DNA of 64,000 nt, from NCBI RefSeq assembly GCF_001598435.1, contig NZ_BCYY01000002.1, positions 310,001 to 374,000 of the forward strand. The letters are read 5' to 3'. The notes under the pieces were generated by a model, which saw nothing but the letters and a program-made list of their open reading frames with translations, did not search any database and was not told the DNA's origin. How positions within the stretch are numbered: position 1 is the stretch's first letter; each line of letters begins with the position of its first letter. The stretch is from Sphingomonas pituitosa NBRC 102491 (GTDB lineage: Bacteria; Pseudomonadota; Alphaproteobacteria; Sphingomonadales; Sphingomonadaceae). The translations under genes were made by a program, and so were the position numbers. Shown one piece after another: positions 47,361-56,766 of the stretch.

Positions 47361-48164
47361 ATGCAGACCAGCCTTGCCGATCGCGCCACTGCGTTGCTCG
47401 GCACCCGCGTCTCGGCCGCCGCGGCCCTGTCGGGCGGGGACCTGTCCGCCGTGCATCGGCTGCGGCTGGAGAATGGCGGCAGCGCCATCGCCAAACAGGG
47501 ACCGCTGGTCTCGGAGGAAGCCGAAATGCTCGCTGCGATCGCGGCGAGCGGCGCGCCGGCACCGCGGGTCCTCGCCGTGACCGAGGACCTTCTGCTGATG
47601 GAGGAGATGCCGAACGACGGCCATCTCGCCGCCAGCTGGGACAGCGTGGCGGCGGCACTTCGCACGCTCCACGCGTCCATTGGGCGCGCTTATGGCTGGC
47701 ACGCGGACTACGCGTTCGGGCGCGTTGCCATTCCGAACGGCGCGAGCGCAGACTGGCCGGACTTCTGGGCCGAGCGTCGGCTGCGTTGCCATGTGCCGCA
47801 CGTGCCCGCATCGCTCGCGCGGCGGCTGGAGCGGCTCGCCGCCCGCCTTCCGGAGCTGCTGCCGGCGCATCCGCCGCCGGCCCTGCTGCACGGCGACCTG
47901 TGGGGCGGCAATGTGCTGGTGGCGACGGGTCGGGTCACCGCGCTGATCGATCCCGCCTGCTACCACGGCGACCATGAGGTCGATGCTGCGATGCTGACGT
48001 TGTTCGACGCGCCCCCGGCCCGCTTCTTCGATTCGCTGGCGCTGGCGCCAGGCTGGCAGGCGCGGCAGCCCATCTATCGGCTGTGGCCGCTGCTCGTGCA
48101 CCTGCGGCTGTTCGGCAGCAGCTATGCCGGGGCGGTGGAGACCGCGCTGGCGGCAGTGGAGTAG
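47361..48164 (+). CDS. Fructosamine-kinase family protein
   Basis: A 267-aa APH-fold kinase of the fructosamine kinase/ketosamine-3-kinase family, which phosphorylates sugars attached to amino groups and so reverses glycation. The family-typical parts are LSGGDLSAVHRL, the catalytic loop LLHGDLWGGNVLV and the metal site LIDPACYHGDHEVDAAML. GGAA precedes the ATG. It converges on the EPS amidotransferase gene, with stops two bases apart, and is probably not part of that locus. Confidence 0.85.
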   Translation: MQTSLADRATALLGTRVSAAAALSGGDLSAVHRLRLENGGSAIAKQGPLVSEEAEMLAAIAASGAPAPRVLAVTEDLLLMEEMPNDGHLAASWDSVAAALRTLHASIGRAYGWHADYAFGRVAIPNGASADWPDFWAERRLRCHVPHVPASLARRLERLAARLPELLPAHPPPALLHGDLWGGNVLVATGRVTALIDPACYHGDHEVDAAMLTLFDAPPARFFDSLALAPGWQARQPIYRLWPLLVHLRLFGSSYAGAVETALAAVE

Positions 48165-48165
48165 C

Positions 48166-50058
48166 TCAGCCGAACAACCGCGCGAGGCTGCGCTCCAGCA
48201 TCACCAGCTGCCACAGCGTCCGACCGTGCTCGGCGCGACCGGCGCGATGCTCTTCGGCCAGGCGGGCAATGGTGCGCGGCTCGAACCAGCCGCTCTGAAG
48301 GAGCAACGGCGAGCGGGCGAGCGCCGCCGCCTCGTCGGCCAGCGCATGGCGGAACCAGGCGCTGATCGGCGTCACGAACCCCATTTTCGGGCGATAGAGG
48401 ATCTCGCGCGGCAACCAGGGTTCGAGCGCCTTCTTCATCAGCCACTTGCCCTGCCCGCCCCGGATCCGCAGCGCGGGCGGCAGCGACGCTTCGAACTCCA
48501 CCAGCCGGTGGTCGAGCAACGGTTCGCGCGCCTCCAGGCCCACCGCCATGCTGGTACGATCGACCTTGGTCAGGATGTCGCTCGGCAGCCAGTGGCGGAT
48601 ATCGGCATATTGCGCCCGATCGATCGGGTCCCGCGCCGGGGCGGCCCGCATCGTCGCGACATAGCGTGCCTCCGCCCGGTAGCCGTCGAGCGCAGCGCGG
48701 GCGGTGTCGCTGTAGAGCTGGTCGCGCAGCGCCGCCGTGGTAACGCCGACGGCCCTCGCATAGCCCTCCGCGCCATCCTCGGCGAGCGCGAGCAGCGTGG
48801 TCTTGGCGCGGAACGGGCGCGGCGCCCAGTCCGCCTTGGGATAGAGCGCCCCCAGCCGACCGAAGATCCGCGCGCGCAACGCCGGGGACAGCAGGCCGCG
48901 CACCCGCTCCTCCGCCGCGAAGAAGCGGTGGCGGCGATAGCCTGCCAGCGCTTCGTCCGCCCCGTCGCCGGACAGGGCAACGGTCACGCCCTCGCGCGCA
49001 AGCTGGCAGACGCGATAGGTCGGCAGGGCCGAGGCATCGCCAAAAGGCTCGTCAAAGGCGGCAACCAGCGTGTCGATCAGGCCATAATCCTGCGCACCGA
49101 CCGTGCGGGTGCGATGGCTGGTGGCGAAACGCTCGGCCACCTTGGCGGCGTGGGCGGTTTCGTCCAAGCCGGCCTCGTCGAAGCCGATCGTGCAGGTCTT
49201 CACCGCGGCCTTGCTGCCCTCTGCCATCAGCGCGACCACCGCAGAGCTGTCGACACCGCCGGAGAGGAAGGCGCCCAGCGGCACGTCCGCGACCATGCGT
49301 GAGCGCACGGCGGTGCGCATCCGCTCGACCAGCTCCGCCTTCAGGTCGCGGGTGCTGCCGGCGGCGCGACGGCTGAAATCGATGTCCCACCAGCGCACCG
49401 GTTGCGGCACCGGCTGCCCGCGCCTGAGGCGCAGGAAATGCCCGGCCGGGAGTTTCCGGACGCCAGCGACGATGCAGGTGTCGTCGGGCACATAGCCCAG
49501 GCCCAGATAATCCTCGACCGCGTGGAAATCGGCGGCGCGGCGGAGCAGCGGATGGGCCAGCAGCCCCTTCAGTTCGGACGCGAAGGCGACCGCGCCGTCG
49601 GCCAGCTCGGCATAATGAAGCGGCTTCACGCCAAACCGGTCGCGCGCGAGAAACAGGCTCTGGGAAGCGGCATCGTAGAGCGCGAAGGCGAACATCCCGT
49701 TCAGCCGGGCGAGCAGGTCCGCCCCCCAGACGCGCCAGCCGTGCAGCAGCACTTCGGTGTCGCTGTCGGTCACGAAGCGGGCGCCGAGCGCCACCAGCTC
49801 CGCGCGGACCTCGCGGAAATTGTAGATTTCGCCGTTGAAGGTCACCGCGAGGCTCTGGTCCGGCAGCGCCATCGGCTGCACGCCGCCTTCGAGGTCGATG
49901 ATCGCGAGCCGCCGATGGCCAAGTCCCACGCCGGCAACGCACCAGACGCCGGAGCCGTCGGGCCCGCGATGCGCCTGCGCATCGCTCATCGCGACAATCC
50001 GGGCGGGATCGATCGGCTTGGGGAGCCCGGGATAGAACAGGCCGGCGATGCCGCACAT
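48166..50058 (-). CDS. Asparagine-synthetase-like amidotransferase of the EPS locus
   Basis: The 630-aa product has an N-terminal class-II glutaminase domain with nucleophile Cys2 (MCGIAGLFYP, also AHRGPDGSG and FNGEIYNFREVRAEL) and a C-terminal ATP-pyrophosphatase synthetase domain (VPLGAFLSGGVDSSAVVALM, ALSGDGADEALAGYRRH). It resembles the exosortase A system-associated amidotransferase 1 family (TIGR03108) rather than housekeeping AsnB. A likely role is amidation of a sugar acid or amino acid in the polysaccharide, which is inference. It is the last gene of the EPS operon, 33 bases after the glycosyltransferase. Confidence 0.87.
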   Translation of the reverse strand: MCGIAGLFYPGLPKPIDPARIVAMSDAQAHRGPDGSGVWCVAGVGLGHRRLAIIDLEGGVQPMALPDQSLAVTFNGEIYNFREVRAELVALGARFVTDSDTEVLLHGWRVWGADLLARLNGMFAFALYDAASQSLFLARDRFGVKPLHYAELADGAVAFASELKGLLAHPLLRRAADFHAVEDYLGLGYVPDDTCIVAGVRKLPAGHFLRLRRGQPVPQPVRWWDIDFSRRAAGSTRDLKAELVERMRTAVRSRMVADVPLGAFLSGGVDSSAVVALMAEGSKAAVKTCTIGFDEAGLDETAHAAKVAERFATSHRTRTVGAQDYGLIDTLVAAFDEPFGDASALPTYRVCQLAREGVTVALSGDGADEALAGYRRHRFFAAEERVRGLLSPALRARIFGRLGALYPKADWAPRPFRAKTTLLALAEDGAEGYARAVGVTTAALRDQLYSDTARAALDGYRAEARYVATMRAAPARDPIDRAQYADIRHWLPSDILTKVDRTSMAVGLEAREPLLDHRLVEFEASLPPALRIRGGQGKWLMKKALEPWLPREILYRPKMGFVTPISAWFRHALADEAAALARSPLLLQSGWFEPRTIARLAEEHRAGRAEHGRTLWQLVMLERSLARLFG

Positions 50059-50091
50059 CAGCGCACGCCCTCTCGCTCGCCCATCGCTGCC

Positions 50092-51348
50092 CTATCTTCG
50101 CCGTTCATGATCCGCATCGTAGCGGCCCGGTACCAAGCGATCGTCCCGCACGCCACCCCGGCGGTGCCGGGGCGCTGCCAGCAGCGCGTCGAGCGGTGCC
50201 AGGCGTGCATCCCAGCTGTAGCGGGCGATCACCCGCTCGCGGGCTGCAGATCCCAGCGCGGCGCCGATCTCCGGTTCGGCGAGCAAGCTCAGTACGGCGT
50301 CGCCGAAGGCTTCTGGCCCATCTGCGACACGGAGCGTGCCGGCATGGTCGATGCCCTCCGCAGCGGCCGGGGAGGCGACGACCGGCCGCGCCATCGCCAT
50401 GCCCTCCAGCACCTTGTTCTGGATCCCCCGCGCAAGCTGGAGCGGCGCCACCACCAGCGCGGCGGCGGCGAGCCAGTCGCGCACGTCCGGCACGGCGCCA
50501 GTGACGAGCACGCCCGGCCGCTCCGCAAGCGCCTGCACGGCCGCGGTCGGCGCTCGACCGACGATGGCGAAACGCGCCTCGGGGTGGTGTTGGCGGACGC
50601 GTGGGAACACGCGGTCGGCGAACCAGGTGACCGCCGCGACATTGGGGCGATAGTCCATCTGCCCGGTGAAGACGATCAGCGGGCCCGCGCCGGCCACGGG
50701 CTCGAACCGCTGCGCGGGATCGTAGAAGACCGTGTCGATGCCGTTCTCGATCGCATGGACGCGGGTCGCCGCGGTCCGCGCGCGAAACAGCGCCGCCTCC
50801 GCGTCGCTGACGAACAGGCTGGCGTCGGCGTCGCGGGCGACGCGCTGCTCGTGGCGGAGCAGCAGGGCTGCTTCCCGCCGATGGACCCACCCCATCGGCC
50901 CGCGCGCGTCCTCGGCATAGGCGGCGAACTTGGCCGAATCCATGTCGACAAAGTCCATGATCACTCGCTGCCGCGGTCGTGTCGGCAGGTACTGGGCCAT
51001 CTGGCTGGAATAGAGGAAGAGCGTGTCGATAGGATGCGCATCGAGCAGCACGCCTACGGTGCGGCGGACGACAGGGTCGGCGAATGCGGCCAGTGACACC
51101 GGGCGGCGCTGCAGCACCGCGCGCAGGCCCGTCCATGCGGTGGGCGGCTTCCGCCAGAAGATTTCCCGCGTTGCCGTATAGGGGACGAGGCCGTCCTTGC
51201 GCTGCAGATCCGCCGGATCATCGGCAAACGCGACCAGGTGGACCCGGTGGGAACGAGCGAGATGGCGCAGCAGGTGATAGGCCCGGATCTTGTCGCCCCG
51301 GTCCGGCGGATAGGGGATCCGGTGTGCGAGGAACAGGATCTCGCCCAT
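50092..51348 (-). CDS. Exosortase-A-type EPS glycosyltransferase (GT4-like)
   Basis: A 418-aa GT-B glycosyltransferase. The N-terminus MGEILFLAHRIPYPPDRGDK and MDFVDMDSAKFA match the TIGR03087 sugar transferase of PEP-CTERM/EpsH1 loci. The C-terminal donor domain has FTGQMDYRPNVAAVTWF and LQLARGIQNKVLEGMAMARPVV. It would add a sugar to a lipid-linked acceptor at the cytosolic face of the membrane; donor and acceptor are unknown. ATG overlaps the FemAB-like stop by one base (TGATG). Confidence 0.88.
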   Translation of the reverse strand: MGEILFLAHRIPYPPDRGDKIRAYHLLRHLARSHRVHLVAFADDPADLQRKDGLVPYTATREIFWRKPPTAWTGLRAVLQRRPVSLAAFADPVVRRTVGVLLDAHPIDTLFLYSSQMAQYLPTRPRQRVIMDFVDMDSAKFAAYAEDARGPMGWVHRREAALLLRHEQRVARDADASLFVSDAEAALFRARTAATRVHAIENGIDTVFYDPAQRFEPVAGAGPLIVFTGQMDYRPNVAAVTWFADRVFPRVRQHHPEARFAIVGRAPTAAVQALAERPGVLVTGAVPDVRDWLAAAALVVAPLQLARGIQNKVLEGMAMARPVVASPAAAEGIDHAGTLRVADGPEAFGDAVLSLLAEPEIGAALGSAARERVIARYSWDARLAPLDALLAAPRHRRGGVRDDRLVPGRYDADHERRR

Positions 51349-52397
51349 CAGCCTAGCCCCCGCGAAATCCACGGCCCGATGCGGTTGGCCGCCCAGAGCG
51401 GCAGGCGTTTCCACGCCGCGACCTGCAGCCGGTATTTGGGATCCAGCGGATTGATGCTGCGCGGTGCCGCTCCTTCGGCATGGCGGGAGAAATAGACCAG
51501 CGGCTCGGGTGCGAAGCCCCAGTTCTTCTTGAACGCCGCCGCACCGGTGCCGAGCTTCGAGCGCCCGAAATCAAACCGCGAACAGCCCCGGGTGCGCGCA
51601 TGTGCCATCAGCGCGAAATACATCCGGTCGTTGGCGCGCAAGCTTCGCGCCGCTGCGGTGCCGCCGCCCCAATAGGGATAGACGGTACCGCGCCAGTAGA
51701 GGCTGAGGACGCTCGCGACGGCGCGGCCCTGGTGCCAAACGGTGAGGATGTCCGCCTCTGCCCCGAACGCCTCCAGCACCGCGCCGAACAGCGCCGCCGG
51801 GAAGACCGGCGTGCCGAGGTTGCGGACGCTTTCCGCGTAAACGGCGTGATGAGCGCGCCGCGCGACCCGGTCCGCCCCGATCTCGACCGCCAGATCGGCG
51901 GCAAGCGCCTTGCGCACTTCGGCGCGCTGCTTGCGGGGGATGGCGAGCAGTTCGGCCTCGTCGTCCGCAGCGAGGCGGCGAACGAAGCCGACATATGTCG
52001 CGTCGTCCCGGTGCCAGTCCTCGCCCGGGCAGGACCCGCCGCGCAGATCGAGGCTCGGGCAGCGCACGTCGATCGCGCGCTGCCAGGCCGCCTGTGCGAG
52101 CGCGGCGACCGCCCTCCCCTCCTGGGCGAGAATGCCGCCGGCGACGCCGAACCCGGTAGACACCAGCGCCCGGCCGAACAGCGGCGACGCGACTTCGGTG
52201 AGCGGCAGAATGCCGGCGATCCCGCTCTGCCCCTCTGCCACCAGATAGCGACTCCGCTGTCGGCAGCCCTTGGCCACCGCCATGCTCCACTCCGGCAGAT
52301 GGAACGGCGTACTGTCGGGATGCCCGTCGACCCATGCCGCAAGACGCCCGCGCTCGGCCCTGTCCTGCAGGTCGGCGCACCGGACCGAGATCGTCAC
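51348..52397 (-). CDS. FemAB-like GNAT-fold protein of the EPS locus
   Basis: The 349-aa product belongs to the FemAB-related family of exosortase A loci (TIGR03019), related to enzymes that add amino acids to cell-wall precursors using aminoacyl-tRNA. Recognisable parts are HPDSTPFHLPEWSMAV, WGGGTAAARSLRANDRMYFAL and FDFGRSKLGTGAAAFKKNWG. It may aminoacylate the polysaccharide or its carrier; this is inference. The GTG start overlaps the deacetylase stop (GTGA). Confidence 0.87.
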   Translation of the reverse strand: MTISVRCADLQDRAERGRLAAWVDGHPDSTPFHLPEWSMAVAKGCRQRSRYLVAEGQSGIAGILPLTEVASPLFGRALVSTGFGVAGGILAQEGRAVAALAQAAWQRAIDVRCPSLDLRGGSCPGEDWHRDDATYVGFVRRLAADDEAELLAIPRKQRAEVRKALAADLAVEIGADRVARRAHHAVYAESVRNLGTPVFPAALFGAVLEAFGAEADILTVWHQGRAVASVLSLYWRGTVYPYWGGGTAAARSLRANDRMYFALMAHARTRGCSRFDFGRSKLGTGAAAFKKNWGFAPEPLVYFSRHAEGAAPRSINPLDPKYRLQVAAWKRLPLWAANRIGPWISRGLG

Positions 52398-53239
52398 GCC
52401 AGCCGCTCCGCTGCCCGCGCGGCGACTGCATCCACCCGGCCCCAGGCATGCGCGGCGAGCAATGTCTGCAGCTTGCCCGTCATTGCGCCCAGCCGGGCAT
52501 AGTGGCGCAGGCGGGACTTGAACGGGGCCGAGCGCACACGTGGCTGGCCGGGATCGATCTCCCATGGATGGAAGTAGAACATCGCGGCCTCTCCATTCGC
52601 ATTGGCGGCCCGGATCGCGCGATCCGTCACCCCCTGCGGCAGCAGCCGGAAGAAGCCGCCGCCGGCGGTGACCTCGCGGCCGAGGACCCGCGCAATGGTG
52701 ATCGGCAGCTCGACCAGCGCCGCATCGGGCAGCGGCCGGAACGGCGTGCGCGGCGCATCGGACCAGCCATAGTGGTCGTGCGCGATCGGGGCGATGCTCG
52801 AGGAATAGCAATAGCCCGCCTCCGCCAGCACCGCATGCGCCCAGGGCGTGCGGCGATCGATCGAGAAGCTCGGCGCGCGGTAGCCGTTGACCGCGACGCC
52901 CGCCGCATCCTCCAGCACGGCGCGGGCGCGGGCGAGGTCGGCGCGGAACTGGTCGGGCGTCAGCGTGAAGACGCGGGCGTGGTCCCAGCCATGGCTGGCG
53001 ACTTCGTGCCCCGCCTCGGCGATGCGGCGGATCAGCTGCGGATGCCGCTCGGCCACCCAGCCGAGCGTGAAGAAGGTGCCTTTCGCCCCCGCCGCCTCGA
53101 ACAGCGCGAGCACGCGATCGGTGTTCGCCTCGACGCGCCGCTCCAGCCCGTCCCAGTCGCCGCGCGCGATGGTGGTTTCGAACGCGCCGACCTGGAACCA
53201 GTCCTCCACATCGACCGACAGGCCGTTCCGCACGCCCAT
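52394..53239 (-). CDS. DUF3473 polysaccharide deacetylase
   Basis: A 281-aa NodB-fold deacetylase of the XrtA/PEP-CTERM type (TIGR03006). The metal-binding Asp is in GLSVDVEDWFQV, the His pair in VASHGWDHARVF, and the catalytic region in NGYRAPSFSI. The C-terminal DUF3473 signature is MFYFHPWEIDPGQPR. It probably removes acetyl groups from N-acetyl sugars in the nascent polymer. No signal peptide is visible, so it acts in the cytosol or is exported by other means. It begins three bases after the ATPase gene stop. Confidence 0.9.
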   Translation of the reverse strand: MGVRNGLSVDVEDWFQVGAFETTIARGDWDGLERRVEANTDRVLALFEAAGAKGTFFTLGWVAERHPQLIRRIAEAGHEVASHGWDHARVFTLTPDQFRADLARARAVLEDAAGVAVNGYRAPSFSIDRRTPWAHAVLAEAGYCYSSSIAPIAHDHYGWSDAPRTPFRPLPDAALVELPITIARVLGREVTAGGGFFRLLPQGVTDRAIRAANANGEAAMFYFHPWEIDPGQPRVRSAPFKSRLRHYARLGAMTGKLQTLLAAHAWGRVDAVAARAAERLA

Positions 53240-53242
53240 GGC

Positions 53243-54313
53243 TCAGGCCGCGCTGCCGCGCAGGGTATCCAGGTCGATGCCGCTGCGGCCATCGTCCTTC
53301 TCCACCCACTCGACCAGCAGCGAGAGCACGCGGCGCAGCGCATCCGATTGCGAGGCGACCTGCGCCTCCAGTTCCGCCACCCGCCGCTCCAGCGCGCGTG
53401 TCCCGGCGGCGCCGGCCGGCGCGGCACGCAGTTCCGCGACGCGGCTGGGCAGCACGCGCTCGGGTTCGAGCGCCGGCGCCTGCACCGGCGCCGGTTCGAT
53501 CACGTCCTCCTGCTCGATATCCTCGATCACGGCGGCGATGTCGGGGGCGCCGAAATTCTCGATCTGCTCGACCGCGCCGTACAGCAGCACCCGGCTCGCC
53601 AGCTGGTTCAGCCGGCGCGGGATGCCGCCCGACCAGCGGTGCATCGCCGCCAGTGCATCGGCGGTGAAGCGCGGCCGCCCCTGCCAGCCGACAAGGGTCA
53701 GCCGGTGCATGAGGTAGGATTCTACCTCCTCCACCTCCATGGGTGCGAGGTGATGCATCGCGATCACCCGCTGGCGCAGTTGTTCGAAGGCGGGCTGCTG
53801 CAGCACCAGCCGGAACTCGGGCTGGCCGAGCAGGAAGATCTGCAGCAGCGGATAGCCGCCGGCCTGGAAGTTGGAGAGCATGCGCAGCTCGTCGAGGCTC
53901 TCGCCCGGCAGCGCCTGCGCTTCGTCCACCACCAGCAGCGTGCGACGCCCGGCGCGGGCGATGTCGTGCAGGCCGCGCTCGATCGCGAGCAGCAGCGAGG
54001 CCTTGGACAGGTCGTCCCCCGGCAGCCCCAGCCCCTGCGCCACCAGCCGCAGCAGATCGTCGGCGCGCAGATGGGTGGAGACGATCTTGATCACGTTCAG
54101 CCGCTCGCCGTCGAGCTCGGCGAGCAGATGGCCCAGTAGCGTGGTCTTGCCCGCGCCCGGATCGCCGGTGATCACGACAAAGCCCTCGCCCTGACTGAGG
54201 CCGTAGCCGAGATAGGCCATCGCCTTGCCGTGCGTGGCGGTATCGAACCAGAAGCGCGGATCGGGGGTCAGCTGGAACGGCCGGCCGCGCAGCCCGTAAT
54301 GATCGTCCATCAT
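53243..54313 (-). CDS. ExeA/GspA-like AAA ATPase of the EPS locus
   Basis: The 356-aa protein has an N-terminal MDDHYGLRGRPFQLTPDPRF segment typical of ExeA-like ATPases of this locus (TIGR03015), Walker A ITGDPGAGKTTLLG and Walker B LLVVDEAQALPG. After residue ~270 a Pro-rich linker leads to a coiled coil (RALERRVAELEAQVASQSD). It probably energises or regulates assembly of the EPS machine at the membrane. Two ATGs open the gene; the first is used. Confidence 0.88.
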   Translation of the reverse strand: MMDDHYGLRGRPFQLTPDPRFWFDTATHGKAMAYLGYGLSQGEGFVVITGDPGAGKTTLLGHLLAELDGERLNVIKIVSTHLRADDLLRLVAQGLGLPGDDLSKASLLLAIERGLHDIARAGRRTLLVVDEAQALPGESLDELRMLSNFQAGGYPLLQIFLLGQPEFRLVLQQPAFEQLRQRVIAMHHLAPMEVEEVESYLMHRLTLVGWQGRPRFTADALAAMHRWSGGIPRRLNQLASRVLLYGAVEQIENFGAPDIAAVIEDIEQEDVIEPAPVQAPALEPERVLPSRVAELRAAPAGAAGTRALERRVAELEAQVASQSDALRRVLSLLVEWVEKDDGRSGIDLDTLRGSAA

Positions 54314-54325
54314 GCGTGCAGTCTC

Positions 54326-55912
54326 TCAAAAACCATAGCGGGCCCCGATCAGCGCCTGTGCCGATGCCTGGTCGGCCCCATCGCGCAGCGATCCGTAGAT
54401 GCCTGCCGTTGCGGTCAGGCTCAGCTGGCCGAGCCGGTGGGTGTAGGCGGCGTTCGCTCCCCAGCCGAACACCGCGGTGCTGCCGGGAATGTCGCCGTCA
54501 TACTGGCTGGCGAGCAGGCTGACGCCGATCGTCCCGTCGCGGCCGGCGGCGAGCGCAGCGAAGGCCTGGGCGTAGAAGCTCTCGTCCCAGCTGCCGCCGG
54601 TGGCGTTGGCGCCGACCGGCGTGAGGAAATCGCGCCGCGCGAAGCCGCCGCCCACGCCGAGGCGCGTCGTTCCGCGGCTCCACACCGCATTGGCGGTCAG
54701 CCCGCGCCCGCGATAGGCCGCCGTCGCCGCCGAGGAGAAGGCGCCGGCGATGCACCCGCCGGCCGCCGCGCCGCTGGTGCCGTAGATGCAGGCACCGGCC
54801 TGGGCGCCGAACGGATCGGCGGTGGTGACGAAGCCTACCGGCAGCGCCGCGAGGCTGCCGCCGACCTGCTGGCCATAGGTCTCGACGGTGTCGTACACCG
54901 CCACCTGGATCCCGCTGCCGCTGCTCCGCTGGAAGGTGAAGCTGCCGGTGTAGCGCATTGCGCCGTAGCGACGCCCAATCCGCACCTCAAGCGCCGTCCG
55001 GCGGCTGGGCCGCCAGAGCACGCCGCCGTCCCAGAACAGCCCGTCGAAATCATAGGCGAGCCGCGCGGGCGAGGTCGGATCGGTGACATACCGCCCCGCC
55101 CCGTCAACCACCGGCTGGCCGCCGGCGGAAAGCAGCGGATCGCGCTGGCGCACGGTAATCCGCTCATAGCCCGCCCCGCCGACCAGCGCGACGGTGCGGC
55201 TGACCGGCATGATCGCATCGCCGCGGCCCGAGCTGCTGGCGAAGCGCTGGTCGAGCTGGCTGGCATTTTCGCGGACCAGCCCGGCGGTGACGCTCAGCCC
55301 GATCGGCAGCACCGCGCCCGGCTTGGCTCCGACGCTGGCGTTGACCGCGTGCGAGGTCGAATGATCGAACCGGTCGACCTGCGGCAGGGTTGGTGCGACG
55401 CCGGTCGCCCCTCCGTCGTCGACCTTGGTGAAGCCGAAGCGATAGGCACCCTGCACGAACAGCGCCGCGGCATGGGTGTCGAGCTTGGGGCCGACAGTGC
55501 CCGAATAGAGCTGGCTGAGGTTGCGGGCATTGGCGGCGTTGCTGGTCAGCGCATCGCCGCGGGCATCGGTGCGAGTCCGCGTCGCGACCGCGCCGGCTTC
55601 CAGCGTCAGCCCGCGCGCGGCGACGATGCGCGCTTGGGCGAGGCCGTTGTGGCTGTCGCCCGATTGCAGGCTGCCCTGCTCGGTGAAGCGATGCTGGTAC
55701 TGATAGCTGACCTGGACCTGCATCCGGCGGGTGCGAATGCTGCCGTCCAGCCCGGCGCCGAGCTGCGAATAGGTCAGCGTCTCGCCGCCGTTCAGCTCGG
55801 CGGTGGCGACCTGGCTTAGCTCGATATAGGGGGTGACGGTCGCGCGGCGCTGGGCCGCCGCGGGCACGATCGCGGCGGCGCATAGGGCCAGCACGATCGC
55901 GCCACGGATCAC
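54326..55912 (-). CDS. Outer-membrane beta-barrel protein of the EPS locus
   Basis: The 528-aa product has a signal peptide (VIRGAIVLALCAAAIVPAAAQ, first residue a GTG-coded Met) and alternating amphipathic strands ending in the aromatic ALIGARYGF, as in outer-membrane barrels. It corresponds to the TIGR03016 family of PEP-CTERM loci, whose function is unknown. A passage role for polysaccharide or an anchoring role for export proteins is possible. GTG at 55912 overlaps the kinase gene stop (GTGA), which decides the start over an ATG 29 codons earlier. Confidence 0.85.
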   Translation of the reverse strand: MIRGAIVLALCAAAIVPAAAQRRATVTPYIELSQVATAELNGGETLTYSQLGAGLDGSIRTRRMQVQVSYQYQHRFTEQGSLQSGDSHNGLAQARIVAARGLTLEAGAVATRTRTDARGDALTSNAANARNLSQLYSGTVGPKLDTHAAALFVQGAYRFGFTKVDDGGATGVAPTLPQVDRFDHSTSHAVNASVGAKPGAVLPIGLSVTAGLVRENASQLDQRFASSSGRGDAIMPVSRTVALVGGAGYERITVRQRDPLLSAGGQPVVDGAGRYVTDPTSPARLAYDFDGLFWDGGVLWRPSRRTALEVRIGRRYGAMRYTGSFTFQRSSGSGIQVAVYDTVETYGQQVGGSLAALPVGFVTTADPFGAQAGACIYGTSGAAAGGCIAGAFSSAATAAYRGRGLTANAVWSRGTTRLGVGGGFARRDFLTPVGANATGGSWDESFYAQAFAALAAGRDGTIGVSLLASQYDGDIPGSTAVFGWGANAAYTHRLGQLSLTATAGIYGSLRDGADQASAQALIGARYGF

Positions 55913-56763
55913 CGGCCCGCCTGCGCGTAATAGCTGCCGAAGCGCCGGCCCGAGGGCTGGAACGACACCGCGTTGAGCACCAGCTGGATATGCTCGCACC
56001 CGTCGAGCGCGGCGACGGCGGCGCGGAGGTCCTCCTCGCTGGTGCGATCGGCGCGGACCACCATCATCGTCTGGCCGACGTGCAGCGCCAGCACCGAGGC
56101 GGGCGACGCGGCGAGCGCCGGGGGGGAATCGAAGATCACGATGCGACGCGGATTGGCCGCCGCGAGTCCGTCGAGCATCGCCCGCGCGCCGTCGCTGGCG
56201 AGCAGCTCGGTATCGCTCACGCTGCGGGTGCCGGCGGGGAGGATCGCCAGCTGCGCCACGTCGGTGTCTACGATGCAGGCCTCTACATCGATCTGGCCGG
56301 CCAGCGCGTCGAGCAGGCCAGGCCCGTCGCCCACGCCCAGCCGCTTCGACACGTCGGGCTTGGCGAAATCGGCATCGACCAGCAGGATCTCGACGTCCTT
56401 CTCGGCCGCCATCGAAAGCGCGAGGTTGATCGCGCAGAAGGTCTTGCCCTCGTCGGGCTGCGCCGAGCAGACCAGGATCATCCGCGCGCGATCGGCATCG
56501 ACGCCCGCGAGGCCGCGCGCGGTGAGCAGCAGCTGCCGCTTCACCATGCGGAATTCCTCGGCGAGCGGCGTGATCGGGCCGCCGGGCACCAGCATGCCGG
56601 CGGCGGCCAGACGGCTGCGATCGATCGGCACCATCGGGCGATCACAGGCGGGCAGGTCCGCCGGCGCCTTTGAAGGGGCTTCCTCGGCCGGCAGCCCCGG
56701 CATCATCGCCACCGCCCGTTGGATCAGCGAGCCGGTGAAGCGCTTTGGGGTGTGTTCGTTCAT
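55909..56763 (-). CDS. BY-kinase-like chain-length-associated ATPase
   Basis: The 284-aa protein is a CpsD/Wzc-type P-loop ATPase (TIGR03018 group). Walker A is VCSAQPDEGKTFCAINLA, Walker A' LLVDADFAKPDVSKRLG and Walker B IFDSPPALA. The C-terminus GSYYAQAGR has only two tyrosines instead of a long tyrosine cluster, so autophosphorylation may be limited. It should act with the Wzz-like protein encoded just upstream to control polymer length. It starts three bases after that gene. Confidence 0.9.
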   Translation of the reverse strand: MNEHTPKRFTGSLIQRAVAMMPGLPAEEAPSKAPADLPACDRPMVPIDRSRLAAAGMLVPGGPITPLAEEFRMVKRQLLLTARGLAGVDADRARMILVCSAQPDEGKTFCAINLALSMAAEKDVEILLVDADFAKPDVSKRLGVGDGPGLLDALAGQIDVEACIVDTDVAQLAILPAGTRSVSDTELLASDGARAMLDGLAAANPRRIVIFDSPPALAASPASVLALHVGQTMMVVRADRTSEEDLRAAVAALDGCEHIQLVLNAVSFQPSGRRFGSYYAQAGR

Positions 56764-56766
56764 CGC

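Noticed and set aside
51348..54329. A 993-codon frame that could be read as one fusion protein
   Set aside because: Only the FemAB-like C-terminal part is coding; the N-terminal part is an off-frame reading of the ATPase and deacetylase genes. The GTG at 52397 is the coupled start.
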